This document shows, in pieces, positions 51,861-63,065 of a stretch of DNA of 64,000 nt. Position numbers and translations under genes: made by a program. The notes beneath the pieces are model-generated. The model saw only the letters and a program-made list of their open reading frames with translations. It did not search any database and had not been told where the DNA came from. Position 1 is the first letter of the stretch; the number at the start of each line of letters is the position of its first letter. This stretch comes from Anastrepha obliqua. Taxonomy: Eukaryota; Arthropoda; Insecta; Diptera; Tephritidae. The stretch spans positions 32,080,501-32,144,500 of the forward strand of contig NC_072896.1 in assembly GCF_027943255.1 (NCBI RefSeq). The letters run 5' to 3'.

Positions 51861-52531
51861 GGGTGGTCCAAAAATGCATGGGAAATAATTTATATTAAAA
51901 TTTTTATGCTGCCGCCCCTCATAATGGTAAAGAATGAAAAGTAAAAAGACCCGTATTTTTTTTTTTTTTTTAATCAGACCATATTTAATGGTGCCGCCGG
52001 GGCTTTGAAATATCCCATGTATTTTGCATGGGAAAAAAATACTTTTTCGTAGATTTCATGTAAAAACCTGGAAAATGAATATATTTTAACCGGATACCTC
52101 AGTTTCTCTTCATAATTGGTCAGGGAATAACAACCAATTATGAAATAATTAATTTTTTTGTATTAACTATTTTTTATAGAACCCCAAAAAGCCCCCATAA
52201 AACGAAAATCTAAGAAAAAATCGAAAAACAATATTTTATATTACTTTTATGAAAAAAATTAAAATTAATTATTTCATAATTGGTTGTTATTCCCTGACCA
52301 ATTATGAAGAGAAACTGAGTTATCCGGTTAAAATATATTCATTTTCCAGGTTTTTACATGAAATCTACGAAAAAGTATTTTTTTCCCATGCAAAATACAT
52401 GGGATATTTCAAAGCCCCGGCGGCACCATTAAATATGGTCTGATTAAAAAAAAAAAAAATACGGGTCTTTTTATTTTTCATTCTTTACTATTTTGGGGGG
52501 CGGCAGCATACAAATTTTTTTTGGACCACCC
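51861..52531. mobile_element. Fold-back (snap-back) MITE, two ~300-bp arms
   Basis: The left arm 51861 to about 52160 is repeated almost perfectly in inverted orientation at about 52246-52531, leaving a loop of about 85 bp. Matching landmarks include GGGTGGTCCAAAAA at both tips, ACCATATTTAATGGTGCCGCC, TCCCATGTATTTTGCATGGG, TTACATGAAATCTACG and AACCAATTATGAAATAATTA near the loop. TA flanks both tips, suggesting a Tc1/mariner-superfamily enzyme (inference). No protein is encoded. A transcript of either strand would fold into a hairpin of nearly 300 bp. Confidence 0.93.
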
Positions 52532-52533
52532 TA
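52532..52533. repeat. TA duplication, right of fold-back element
   Basis: TA after GGACCACCC. Confidence 0.8.
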
Positions 52534-53540
52534 ACATACATATACCATTACATACACACCAGTATTGTGCATTTCTTGTGGTGCCGTGAAAACGCTGCTC
52601 ATTTAAAATGCCTAATGAGGTAATAAATTTTATGGGATGCGTCTCGGTAGCGTCACATAAACTCTCTAGTCTGTCTAACCTGTCCGCCATAGAATTGTTA
52701 GCGATGGTGCTGCTCTTGTGGTTCTTCGCACAACAATCGCTTGTCGAGGCGGCTGGTTGAGCGACTATGTCTATCTGTCTAACTATCTGTGTATGTGTTT
52801 GCCTGCCTGCCTGCCAGCCTGCTTATTCGACACTTCAATGCCACAGTTTAGTCTAGTTTAAACACATATCGCCCATTTATCCATATACTCACACATACGC
52901 ATACACATATGCTCGTACTTCTATAGTCATGTTGGTATCGGTCTCGCCTAGTCATTTATGTTCGTATTTGATGGCTATTCCAGCAGCTTGAGTGGTTTTT
53001 CGGTTGCAACCCACATACGTGTCGTCTCAACGGTGTAGCGCATTTTCAGTTATGCACCTCAGCACACACTCAAGTGCCTTTGTAACAATTTCCTATGCAT
53101 GCGTTTAGTGGTATTGGTATTCAGATCCATTAAAAACACAGTTTCTTCATCTGTTTGTAATGACCGCTATTGCGCCAGACGTAATCGGCCAATTTAATAG
53201 CGTTTAAGCCGTTCAAAGCAATTCGTTATTGATTTCAGTTTCACGACTTTGTTTTTCTTAGTTTCCATTGCGTTGCGTTGTTTGATTTCTTTTCATTGAT
53301 TTCGTTCGGAAGTAATTCGTTTTTGTCTTTTTTTTTCTATTCAGTTTCTTTGATTCTTATGCTGATTAAAAGTAATGGCTTGTTAGTGAACCATAAAGCG
53401 TCATATCTACTTGGAAAGATCGCTTGATCGTTTGCTAGTTGTTTTAGTAGATTGTGAGGAGTAGTGACATCAATTTTCTGGGGATAAAAAGAATTGATTT
53501 TCTCCTTAAGAAGAGGTGTAATTAAAAATAAGTTTAGAAA
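52534..53540. other. Unique-looking DNA with microsatellites
   Basis: CTGTCTATCTGTC and GCCTGCCTGCCTGCC runs at 52765-52825 and CACATACGCATACAC near 52890. No gene recognised. Confidence 0.4.
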
Positions 53541-53542
53541 TA

Positions 53543-53640
53543 TGGTCGCCGTGTCCAAATGAATTGATGCGTGACTGCCATTCGGGAGTGCATTGGCTCG
53601 AGTCTCCGAATTAAACATCAAAATGAAAAAAAGGTACTTT
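53543..53640 (+). mobile_element. Degenerate SINE head
   Basis: GGTCGCCGTGTCC, TTGATGCGTGACTGCCATTCGG, a B-box-like CTCGAGTCTCC and TTAAACATCAAAATGAAAA follow, in order, the first ~95 bp of the SINE at 61672. The body and tail are missing. Confidence 0.65.
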
Positions 53641-53989
53641 TTCTGTAACCAGCGAAGTTGATGGTATTACGTTGTCTGCGTCGAATCACAAAACCTTATT
53701 AGTACTGCGAGAATACAAAGTTCAGACCTCACGCCATAGCATCATCTAAACATGATCAAACCGGATTAGTGGTTCTGATGGGAAATATTCACGAAGTTTG
53801 ATGAACTTTTTTGCGCTTTAGCTTAGTGATACAGATCTATCCGTTTCGATCAACCTCGATGCGTTAATCACTCACCAAATTTGCATTCCTTTACACGATA
53901 GCTATAGTAAGCCTCTGACTTTGACGTCAGCAAATATCAATCAATGAAGCAGAGACACTTTCCCCATTAAGATGCTGGATATTCAAGTT

Positions 53990-54240
53990 TGCAGTCTAAT
54001 CTAAGAAATGGACTTCGACAACCTTTGGTTTCAGCAGAATGGGCTCTATACTACAAATCACATGTCCCAATCAATATTTTTGGCGCTTAGTGCGGTAAAC
54101 GTATTAAAAACCGTATCAGTGATGTCAATGTTATACCATGCTGTTAGAATTTTCTTTGTTAACGATTTATGTAAATATCGAAGATGTAGGGCAGATCACC
54201 TGGTTGCTCCCTGGGTAACGCCGAATGATCTGCGGCCTTA
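53990..54240 (+). pseudogene. DD41D-type transposase fossil, second-Asp region
   Basis: The plus strand reads RNMDFDNLWFQQNGLYTTNHMSQSIF, matching the DMDVDDMWFQQDGATCHTAN region of this family with the catalytic Asp changed to Asn. Beyond about 54080 the resemblance fades. It is a short relic. Confidence 0.6.
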
Positions 54241-55357
54241 ATGGCCTTGTAAGCGTGGGATAATGCCGTGATTGCCCCGTCCCGTTAAAACCCTGACTGA
54301 ACTCGGAGTATATTCCAAACACCTCGTCATTGAGTTAGTAGTGTAGGTTTGATTGAGATGACTCCCGCTTTGCATCCGATCTGACTCTGAACACATGCTT
54401 CATAAGTGTATGCATCAATCCTCGCATGGACTCCCTGCCCTGGCACAGATGGAATCATTTAAGGATGATTAACTTCGGATTTTGGATAGCGGCTCTGAGT
54501 GCAGACCCTTTTTAAATAAGAATACCAACAATATTCGTAACAGTAACAATTAACAGGACATACAAACAAACCCAAAAACCTTAGGCTGTAGGGCGGAATT
54601 CTGGGAGGAAGTCGTAGTCGACTTTAAGCATTGTCTCAGGGGGTATGAGTGAGAATCCGTTTGACTTAGGTAGGCAGCCACATGCAAAACTGCTTGCTGT
54701 TCGTGGTGAAGTAGAGCTGTAGGGGATGGCCAGCACCACTAAGGCTATCTCCCAAAGCTTTCCAAGGCTTCGGATACCTCTCTTCAGGAGTCCTTTGTTA
54801 GATCTAAAAGACAGCCTAGAGCAAGAGAGCCATCTTTGATCAGCGTATAGATACAAAGGTTCTGGAAAGATACGGCAACCAAATGCTTCACAGGTACCTG
54901 AGAAGTACTCAATGGTGCAGAGAAAAGGTACGTGAAAAGTGTGGGTGCGAGAGTACCGCCATTGGAATAGGCGGTCAAGCGACAACGCTCTCAAAAGGAG
55001 TAAGTACCCTTAGTGAAGAAACCAAAGACTGGTGGAGGACCGCCGAAATCATTTAGCGAAGTCACTAAGCGGGCGGGATCTATTACTTTGGGGGCAAATA
55101 GAGTGAATGTTGTAACATTGAAATACTGTACTCGTCTTAAAGCTCTTTAGAGACAATCCACCACTTGTATTTCGGCAACTCGAGTCGGTTAGCCCCAGTG
55201 ATGGTCTAAAATCACACCAAATGTTTGAAGTCCATGAGAAACTTTGCAGCAATTTGTTGCTCTATTTTTTATTTTTTCAACCAAGCCGAAAACAAAAAAG
55301 TCGAACTGAAATGAAGTGTATGGCCTCACTGATTTGTTTACGGATGTTTACGGGATG
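54241..55357. other. No recognised feature
   Basis: A 137-codon minus-strand ORF (54581-54994) and smaller ones are open but show no motif I recognise. They may belong to an unidentified TE tail. Confidence 0.35.
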
Positions 55358-55359
55358 TA

Positions 55360-56659
55360 CGAGGACGCTTCAATAAGTACGCGTATTTGGGGGCGTTTCT
55401 GAGGGGAGTTGGTGTTAGCATCGTGTGATGCCATCTATCAAACGACGGCAAAACAAATTTAAGATTGATTAAAAGTTAGTTTAGATTTGGGAGCTATTCG
55501 AGTAAGACGCGTTTCGAGATTTTCGCTAAGATGGAAAAAGATCAAGATCTTTCGGTAATTCGCTTTTCGTTTTTGGATAGAAAAAAATGCGAGAAGATAA
55601 AAGCAAAGTGGATGCTGTCTATGGGGACGCTTCGCCATCAATGACCACAGTTAGACATTGGTTCAACGAACTTAAATGTGGGCGAACATCCGTTTTTGAT
55701 GAAGAGCGACCAGGACGCCTGGCAGACGTGGTAACCGAGGAAGTCATTCAAAAAGTCCACGACATGATTCGCGCTGATCGACGAATGAAAGTGCGTGAAG
55801 GAACAAAGGCCATAGGTGTGTCGACCGGGACGGTTGATATTGGTTCAACGATTTTCAACGTCGGCGAACATCCGTTTTTGATGAGAATTGTCGGCCCGAT
55901 GGGCGCCGCGATTACTCACGTTGGACAACAATCTAATGCGGCTGTTAATTTCGAGGCAGTGTTTGGAGCAATTCAAGCGAGATCCAAGAGAATTTTTGAG
56001 TCAAGTTGTCACCCTTGATGAAACCTAGATTCATCATTACACATTAGAAACTAAGCAACAATTCCAACAATGGATTTCTCCCAATAAATCTACTCCAAAG
56101 AAGGCGAAGACAGTCCCATCGCCCAGAAAGGTCACGGCGACTAATTTTTGGGAAGCGAACGGCGACATCCTCATGGATTTTTTAGAAAAAGGTAGGACGA
56201 TCACCGGATAATACTACAGCGAGTTATTGGACTGCTTTCACAAAAAATTCAAGGAAACACGGCCGCATTTGGCGAAAAAGAAGGTGCTGTTTCACCCCGA
56301 TAACGCACCAGCACTTTCTTCTGGAGTTGTCGCCGCCAAACTACTTTAATTGCGTTATGAATTGCTGCCGCACCCCCCGTATTCACTCGATCTGGCTCCC
56401 TGTGATTTTTCTTGTTCTCCAACATAAAGAAATGGTTCGCAGGAAAAAAATTTTGTTCAAACGAGGAAGTCATCGTCCAGACAAAGGCGTATTTTGGAGA
56501 GTTCGACAAATCCAATTTCTCCGAGGAGTTAAAAAAATGGCCAGAGAATTGGGTGAAGTGTATCTTTCTAAAAGGAGAGTATGCTGAAAAACAAAAATTT
56601 TTTTTTTTGAAAAAATAGCGTCCTCATTCCTAACACGGGTACTTTTTGAACCCCCCTCG
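55360..56659 (+). mobile_element. Full-length but decayed mariner, SETMAR-like lineage
   Basis: Ends near 55360 (CGAGGACGCTTCAATAAGTA) and, inverted, near 56659 (CGAGGGGGGTTCAAAAAGTA) look like diverged inverted repeats; TA is seen on the left only. The plus strand reads VDAVYGDASPSMTTVRHWFNELKCGRTSVFDEERPGR, ADVVTEEVIQKVHDMIRADRRMKVRE (HTH), a frameshifted segment, VVTLDET.IHHYTLETKQQFQQW (first Asp), KKVLFHPDNAPALSS (second Asp), LRYELLPHPPYSLDLAPCDF (third Asp block), then FSNIKKWFAGKKFCSNEEVI and ENWVKCIFLKGEYAEK. Motif order is complete, but several stops and shifts kill it. The 143-codon ORF at 55587-56018 is in frame only for its first ~85 codons. Confidence 0.9.
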
Positions 56660-58770
56660 CACTGCATTCGAAAGAGAAGGCTTCACACTGAATAGCAGTT
56701 GGTAGCAGGCGTTCAGCGCATTTATAGTTACTTTTCCTATACCAGCAGTCGTAATCTTATTCAATAGCCCCACCTCGTGTGCCCAATATTTGATCTCTCG
56801 TTTTATGAGCAACTACACGTACACATATCCAAATGAATGTATCAAAAGTAACAACAACAATCATAACTACCCAACTTACAGGTTCCTTACTTATAGTTAA
56901 CGTAAAGCTCATTTTTAGAACAAAACTTTACAGCAGCTTAAACATTTTTATAGGCTGCACATAAATAGACGATATGGTTTATTGCCTCATTTTTTTTCTT
57001 CCTTTTTTTGAAAATAAAACAACCCGGAACTGCCAACATTTGTTGACCCATTCAATTGCCCTTAAAAATGTGAGCACTTTCTCAGCTTCAGCTGCTTGCA
57101 ATAATAAATTTGTTTGCCATACCAATAATATTTATGTACACATAGGAGTACAATCAAGCGAGCGCAATAAACTTGTCTACATATCCCATCAAACAATTCC
57201 ACCTGCATAGCAAAAAAAAAAAAGAACGAACAAAAAAAAGTAGGCAACTTCAAAGTAAAGCCTGCAGGCGGTGATATGCCACATTGCGCATATGCAAACA
57301 TACAGGCATGCACACACACACATCCACACATCTACATAGTAAGCATAACGGAGTGTGATGCCTCGACGCGCCCGGCCACTTTAAGGCATAACGCCTGCTG
57401 CTGTTGCTGGTGCTGCCGCAACGCCAACATTCGATTTGCTACGTTGCACACTCATTGGTGATTGTCATAAAATTTTATTGCTACAGCAGCAACTAAACTT
57501 CATAGGTAGGTATTGACAGCAACAACAACATCAACCAGAGTAGCAGCAGCAAATGTCAGCAATCAGCTGCCAATATCAGTGAATAACTAGGCGTTAGGGG
57601 ACGCTGTCAGCGACACGCTGCAACAGATGCATTTCTTTCTACGTTGCTGTGCCTTGCCATTTACGAGCGTGAAGAATGTGTGTGTGTGTGCACTTCGATG
57701 AGCTTATGTGTGTATTTGTGTGGAGCAATGCCAGTCTAGATTTTTGTTATTGCGCCTTTTCGGCACCATCACTCCACGTTAAGTTACGATTATTTTGCCG
57801 ACTGTTGCCACTGGCTCCGCCTTGCTGCTGCTGCCAGTGTGGCATCTACATATTAAACGCATACGAGTGGCAACCTGTGTAATTTCACAAATTAAATTTC
57901 TATGTGCATGCATAGGTTGATATGTACGAGCATCACCAGTAAGCGTGTGTGCGCGTGTGCGCACTTTTCTTCAACTGCTCGTCAATATTTCTCTTCTATT
58001 GATTGCTGCCTGCAAGTTGCAGGTGGCTCAGTTTCCGCTTTTAGATATTCTATTTGACTTTTTTTGCTTTCGATTTTGTGTTTTCTTTGTTTTTATTTTT
58101 TTGTTTTCTTTGTTTTTCTTGTTTTTTTTTTTATTTGGTTCATTTCATTCTTCGCCTTTCGCTACATTGACTCCAGCTTTCATTGCGCTTTATCCCAATA
58201 CTTTCTCACTTTATTTCAACGGTTTATGAGTTTGCTTGTTACAATCGTCGTAAAAGTGACATTTATAGTTAAACTTTTTGTTAATAAAAATATCGGTTTG
58301 GGTAATTTCGTTTTAATTTGTGTATTAAAAGACAACCAGATATGAATGGATGAAATTTTTCACACACACACACACAGGTATGATGGGTGGTCAAATTTAT
58401 TAGTTTTTTTTTAATATCGGCGATTCAAAAAATAGAAAGTTTCCATTGGTACAGCCTTAAAGAGAAACAAACCGATACCAAAAATGTGCATCTAGGGCAT
58501 TTTTGGCTGGAGAAGAAGAAGAGCGATTGGCTTGCACTACCTTGAAGCGTTTATATGTTTATATAAAATGTTTATTAGAAAAAATACAAAATATAAATTT
58601 TTTGTTTTTACACTTAAGATTGCGCTTGCAGGGTTACGGACCTTGTCCATCAAAGTTCAAAGTGAAAAAAAAATTCGTGGATGTGCAGTGCGCAAGGTAG
58701 TTGACGTTTAGCAATGGGGAAATAGCATACCCCTGCATGCAAAAAGGATTCAAAATTCATTTCTTCGGAT
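56660..58770. other. Unique-looking DNA with CAG/CAA and CA/TG repeats
   Basis: CAGCAACAACAACATCAACC near 57518-57535, GTGTGTGTGTGTG near 57675-57690, CACACACACACACA near 57312 and 58362. Short ORFs across it have no family signature. It could be host intergenic or intronic. Confidence 0.4.
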
Positions 58771-58777
58771 GAAGAGC

Positions 58778-59692
58778 GCGCTCCTTCTTCTCTTCTTTGT
58801 TCTTCCTCTTCATTCCCCTTTTTATTCTTTACTTCTCTTCTTCTTTATATTTTCTTTATTCTTCTCCTTTCTTCCTTTTTGTTCTTTTTAGATATCTTTC
58901 CTTCTTCTTCTCTTTCTTTTTTCCTCATCTTTCTTCTTATTCTTCCTATAGTTCTTCCTTTTTCTTCTACATTCTTCTTCTTCCTCTAATTCTTCCTTTT
59001 AAACATACCTTTACCTTCTTTTTGTTTATCCTTCCTTTTTCTCTTGCCTTCTTAGTCTTTCATCTCGTTCTTTTTCTTTTCTTTCCTCTCGTTCTTATTC
59101 TCTTCTTTCTTCTTCTTCCTTTTTCTATTATTTTTTCTTCTTCTACTTGTTTCTCCTTCTTCTGCCTTTTGATTTTACTCTTTCTTCTTTTCTCTTCTTC
59201 TTCTCTTCTTTAATCTTCTTATTTCTTCATTCCTTTCTTCTTCTTTATTCCTTTCTTCTTCACTCTTCCTCTTCTTCTTCTTCTTCTTTCTTCTTCTTAT
59301 TTCTTCTGCTACTTTCTTTCCCTTTTTTCATGCATATTCTTCTCCTTTCTCCTCCTTATACTTGGTTCTCCTTCTTTTTTTTCTTTTTCTTCTTTTTTCC
59401 TCTTCTTCTTTAGCTTTTTCTTCTTCTTTCCTTTTATTCTTCTTCTTTTTTCCAGTCTTCTGCTTGTACCTTATTCTTATTATTCCTTCTTGTTCGTCTC
59501 CTCTTTCTTCTTTCTTTTTTTCTTCTTCTTCCTTCCCTACTTCTTACTTCTTCTTCTGTCTACTCCTCGACTCTTTTACATTTCTGTTACTTTTTCTCTA
59601 TTATTTTTAATTATTTTCTTCTTTCTTTTTTTCTTCCACTTTTTTTTTCTTTCATTTTTTTCTTTTTCTTCACTCCTCCTCTCGAATTTCCA
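58778..59692 (+). repeat. ~0.9-kb polypyrimidine (TTC/CTT-rich) tract
   Basis: Over about 915 bp the plus strand is almost wholly T and C in irregular TTC, TCTT and CCTTTT units, with scattered A and very few G. It is a degenerate microsatellite. The long plus-strand ORFs here (Phe/Leu/Ser only) are products of base composition. Such tracts can adopt triplex structures and are unstable in replication (established knowledge). The right edge abuts a Bel/Pao coding fragment. Confidence 0.93.
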
Positions 59693-59714
59693 GCTGCCGA
59701 ACGGAGTATGCCAC

Positions 59715-60010
59715 ATCGTATCAAATCATGCGAGCTTTACGACAGGTCGTGTCATCAAACCGCTCGACGACTTCACCAGCGCACTGCTGATGTGCCCGTC
59801 AATGTCTTCTATCACATCGAATACCCGGTCTCTGGTCTAAGTGTTGCACTTCGTGTTTTCATCTACAATTATAACGACATCGTCCAGCTATAAGAGTCTC
59901 CGTGATTGTAACCACTGCGTATTCCTTCTTTGTCATGGCATATATTCGCACATTCATCGCTTCCATCCATCGCTATTTGCCGGGCGATGCGAAAATGTTC
60001 ACAAGGTATG
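59715..60010 (-). pseudogene. Bel/Pao-like LTR retrotransposon, integrase C-terminal fragment
   Basis: The minus strand reads EYMP, TQWLQSRRLL, LDDVVIIVDENTKCN, a stop, TRDRVFDVIEDIDGHISSALVK, SGLMTRPVVKLA and a stop. The order L..GD(V/D)VII.DEN...W..GRV..V..G.DG..R.A.VKT..G...RPV.KLA is the C-terminal integrase domain (DUF5641-like) of Bel/Pao polyproteins. Two in-frame stops are present. LTRs and upstream gag-pol were not found, so this is a small relic. Confidence 0.7.
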
Positions 60011-61190
60011 GTCGTTTCTCCTTCACAATCACCTTTCTAGTGGATGGCATTTGAGGACCCATGAAAGTGATTTGGCGTCAACGTCTATGTCGTCTATACA
60101 AATAAACCGAGAATATTTAAATAATTTGCTTATGCGATTTACCCGAGCTCTTCTGCGAGGTATTCTATTTGGCATTCTCGGGTAATCAACGGATGTTGCT
60201 GGGCATTCTCGGAAAATTAGCAATTCGCCACTTGTCACTCAATTCATATCGGCCTGTAACGACGCGCCAAACTCGCTTTGAAGTGGAGGGAGAGGAGCGC
60301 TTTTTCATGAACTTCCAATGAAGCTTTGACTCCAATGCCTTAATGCCTTCAATTCACGGCACTCAGTTAAGATGTCTGTTGACTTAAGACATGCCGCCAC
60401 GCCGGGATCCGATCTATGGAAGTGGAGTCACTAAGCTCCATACGGCCACCTTCACCATTCACATAGCGTGGTTAAAAGGAGTAATCTGTTTTGTACAAGA
60501 CTCTAACCCGAACCAGTTAATAATAAATTTTTGCTTTGTAGTTAATTTATGGTAGATAAATATTTGTGTGATACTTTTCAACCCATTATATAGTATTCCT
60601 CTATTAAGAGTCTTTTTGCCCTTACCCATAAAAGAGGCAAGAAAGGCCCATCTATAGAGATGTCAAAATATTCCACGAAAATTTCCCCCGTTTTATATTC
60701 CTACACATAGGACTTTTTATTTCATTGTGTAGGTATATCTGAAACTTCAAGGACCCACTAAAATGATTTTGATCTCTTCAGTACATCAGCAGGTGAGTAG
60801 CTAGCTTAAAAAAAATAAGGCTCATTACTCATTAATCAAAACCTGTACATCAAGTTAGTTTACAAAGAATAGAATACACGAAGTAGGAACTGAAGACAGA
60901 GAGGAAATTAGGACAAAAGACGAACGGTGATAAATTAGGAATTTCTCAAAATATCCAAATTTTAAAACCCATCAGTTTTAGCTATGTAGGTAGGTAGTAA
61001 TGGCAGTCGATCTCTAAGCCAGATCATTTAGACGGTAGCCAAGCCATCGGCGTACCCCAGTTCAGTTTTAACCAAAAAATAGAACAGTCTAGGCCTTGCG
61101 AGAGCAGAACATCTAACGTGTTCAGATTATTCCACTTCATCATTCGCAATACAGCTTCTTCTCTACTGGGTAGGTAGGTACATAGGTAGG
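60011..61190. other. No recognised feature
   Basis: May include decayed Bel/Pao flank near 60030-60300. A GTAGGTAGGTACATAGGTAGGG run is at 61168-61190. No gene recognised. Confidence 0.35.
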
Positions 61191-61570
61191 GTGGCTGTCG
61201 CAATGACACACTTAAACCTGTCGTAGATCCATTGTGATACCAGTAGAACATATTCTTACAATATATGGGTTCCTTTTTAAACCATCCGATAGCTTTAATA
61301 AAGGCAAAGATTTGTTAGTTTTAGATGTGCTATGTCCGCTACATCAGTTAAAAATGCCGTACCAAGAGTGCGGAGCCTCTCACATAAAAGGTGTCTGACT
61401 GTTTGTTCTTATTCTGTGTTAAGACAGTTTTTACAGAAATCAATTCTGGCGTAGTTGCCTGCTCCATTAGCTCACAATTATATTGAGTCTGACCGGATTC
61501 CCATTAACCCATATCCAGCTAAGGCTCCTCAACTCAACGATACATATATTTCCTTTTATTCCATTGTGAA
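61191..61570 (-). pseudogene. RNase H-group LINE, Cys-His tail and 3' UTR
   Basis: The minus strand reads RIDFCKNCLNTE, a stop, EQTVRHLLCERLRTLGTAFLTDVADIAHLKLTNLCLY, the C-x2-C...H..C tail of I/LOA-group LINEs. A 3' UTR with CTGGTATCACAATGGATC and CACTTAAACC-like segments follows, ending in CTACCTATGTACC. This 3' UTR matches the isolated one at 41827-41945. It is 5'-truncated. Confidence 0.68.
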
Positions 61571-61671
61571 GCATAGGGATACAAAGATAGACTAGCACTT
61601 ATAAGCTCCAGCAGATTCCTTGAACACCGCAGAGCTCCCTTAGTAAACCTACTGGCCAATTTTCACTCGCT

Positions 61672-61986
61672 GGCCGCCGTAGCCGAATGTGTTGGTGCGT
61701 GACTACCATTCGGAATTCACAGAGAAAACGTAGGTTCGAATCTCGGTGAAACACCAAAATTAAGTAAAACATTTTTCTAAAAGTGGTCGGCCCTCGGCAG
61801 GCAATGGCAAACCTCCGAGTGTATTTCTGCCATTAAAACGCTCCCCATAAAAATATCTGCCGTTCGGAGTCGGCTTGAAACTGTAGGTCCATCCACTTGT
61901 GGAACAACATCAAGACGCACACCACAAATAGGAGGAGGAGCTCGGCCAAATACCCAAAAAGGGTGTACGCGCCAATTATATATATA
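61672..61986 (+). mobile_element. tRNA-derived SINE, copy 3
   Basis: The best-preserved copy: GGCCGCCGTAGCCGAATGTG with A-box at 61680-61690, B-box GGTTCGAATCTC at 61733-61744, GTGAAACACCAAAATTAAG, body (CTCGGCAGGCAATGGCAAAC; GGAGTCGGCTTGAAACTGTA; CATCAAGACGCACACCACAA; GGAGGAGGAGCTCGGCCAAA) and (TA)n tail at 61977-61986. The A- and B-boxes are the internal RNA polymerase III promoter expected of a tRNA-derived SINE. A mariner occupies its TA tail. Confidence 0.92.
61680..61744 (+). promoter_or_regulatory. Internal Pol III A- and B-boxes of SINE copy 3
   Basis: TAGCCGAATG (A-box, TRGYNNA pattern) and GGTTCGAATCTC (B-box, GTTCGANNC pattern) lie about 45 bp apart, as in tRNA-derived promoters. 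The body does not fold as a tRNA. Confidence 0.78.
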
Positions 61987-63065
61987 TTGTCAAAAAAGTC
62001 TTGCGGTATTTCCGCAAGCTTGTCTTTACAAGCGCGTAGTTCTAGTTGTATTCGTCACATCGGTTCACGCTAGAGCTTTTTGGAAAGCTCTTTTCACGTG
62101 CTAACACGTGTTTGATTAATTGTTGTTTGCTTTTAGTCGTTCGTGAGTTATAGCGTCGCAAACATGGAGCAAAATAAAGAGAAAATACGGCATATTTTAC
62201 AGTACTACTACGATAAAGGCTAAAATGCATCTCATGCTGCCAATAAAATTTGTGCAATTTATGGACCCGATACAGTTTCCATTTCCACCGCACAACGATG
62301 GTTTCAACGTTTTCGTTCTGGTGCAGAGGTGATCGAAGATGCGCCACGGTCCGGAAGGCCTGTCGTCGAAAATTGGGATAAAATCGCTGAATTGATCGAA
62401 AGAGACCGGCATAGTAGCAGGGTTATAAACCATTTGAAGAAGCTTGGATTCAAAAAGAAGCTCGATGTATGGGTGCCACACGACTTGACGCAAGAAAACA
62501 TTTTTGCCCGTATGGATGCATGCGAATCACTTCTGAATCGCAACAAAATCGACCCGTTTTTGAAGCGGATGGTGACTGGCGATGAAAAGTGGGTCACTTA
62601 CGACAACGTGAAGCGCAAACGGTCGTGGTTGAAAAGCGGTGAAGCTGCCCAGACGGTGGCCAAGCCTGGATTGACTACCAGGAAGGTTCTTCTGTGTGTT
62701 TGGTGGGATTGGCAGGGAATCATCCACTATGAGCTGCTCCCCTATGGCCAAACGCTTAATTCGGACCTGTACTGCCAACAACTGGACCGCTTCAATGCAG
62801 CACTCATGCAGAAGAGGCCATCTTTGATCAACAGAGGCCGAATTGTCTTCCATCAGGACAACGCCAGGCCACACACATCTTTGGTGACGCGCCAGAAGCT
62901 CCGGGAGCTCGGATGGGAGGTTCTTTTGCATCCACCGTATATATCTCGCACCAAGTGATTACCACCTATTTCTGTCCATGGCGAACGAGCTTGGTAGTCG
63001 GAAGTTGTCCACAAGAGAGTCCTGTGAAAATTAGCTCTCCGCTGGGATGACTCTAGGTGCACTGG
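61987..63065 (+). mobile_element. mariner (mellifera-like), 3'-truncated, in SINE tail
   Basis: Begins TTGTCAAAAAAGTCTTGCGG directly after TA in the SINE tail. The transposase gene follows from 62164. After the third-Asp region the reading jumps from ESCEN to KLALRW, and no right inverted repeat was found, so the 3' end is deleted or lost. About 1.08 kb survives. Confidence 0.87.
62164..62958 (+). pseudogene. mellifera-like mariner transposase, nearly complete
   Basis: From ATG 62164: MEQNKEKIRHILQYYYDKG, a TAA at 62221, NASHAANKICAIYGPDTVSI, VIEDAPRSGRPVVEN, ELIERDRHSSRVINHLKKLG (a dozen or so residues of the second HTH appear to be missing in frame), VWVPHDLTQEN (linker signature), MVTGDEKWVTYDN (first Asp), LCVWWDWQGIIHYELLPYGQ, IVFHQDNARPHTSL (second Asp), HPPYISRTK where HPPYSPDLAPSDY is expected, then in another frame SDYHLFLSMANELGSRKL. 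It has one stop, one in-frame deletion and one frameshift. The 209-codon ORF from 62329 is the longest open part. Confidence 0.9.

Noticed and set aside
54581..54994. 137-codon minus-strand ORF as a gene
   Set aside because: Open but without motifs. Neighbouring frames are equally open in parts, so support is insufficient.
55587..56018. 143-codon ORF as a complete protein
   Set aside because: Only the first ~85 codons match mariner. The rest is out of frame, since the correct frame with QCLEQFKRDPREFL lies beside it.
58797..59840. Several 80-138-codon plus-strand ORFs made of Phe, Leu and Ser
   Set aside because: They are the translation of the polypyrimidine tract. Base composition alone keeps them open.
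61672..61760. Possible functional tRNA gene
   Set aside because: A- and B-boxes are present, but the sequence lacks a tRNA cloverleaf, has a 240-bp SINE body and recurs elsewhere in the window.
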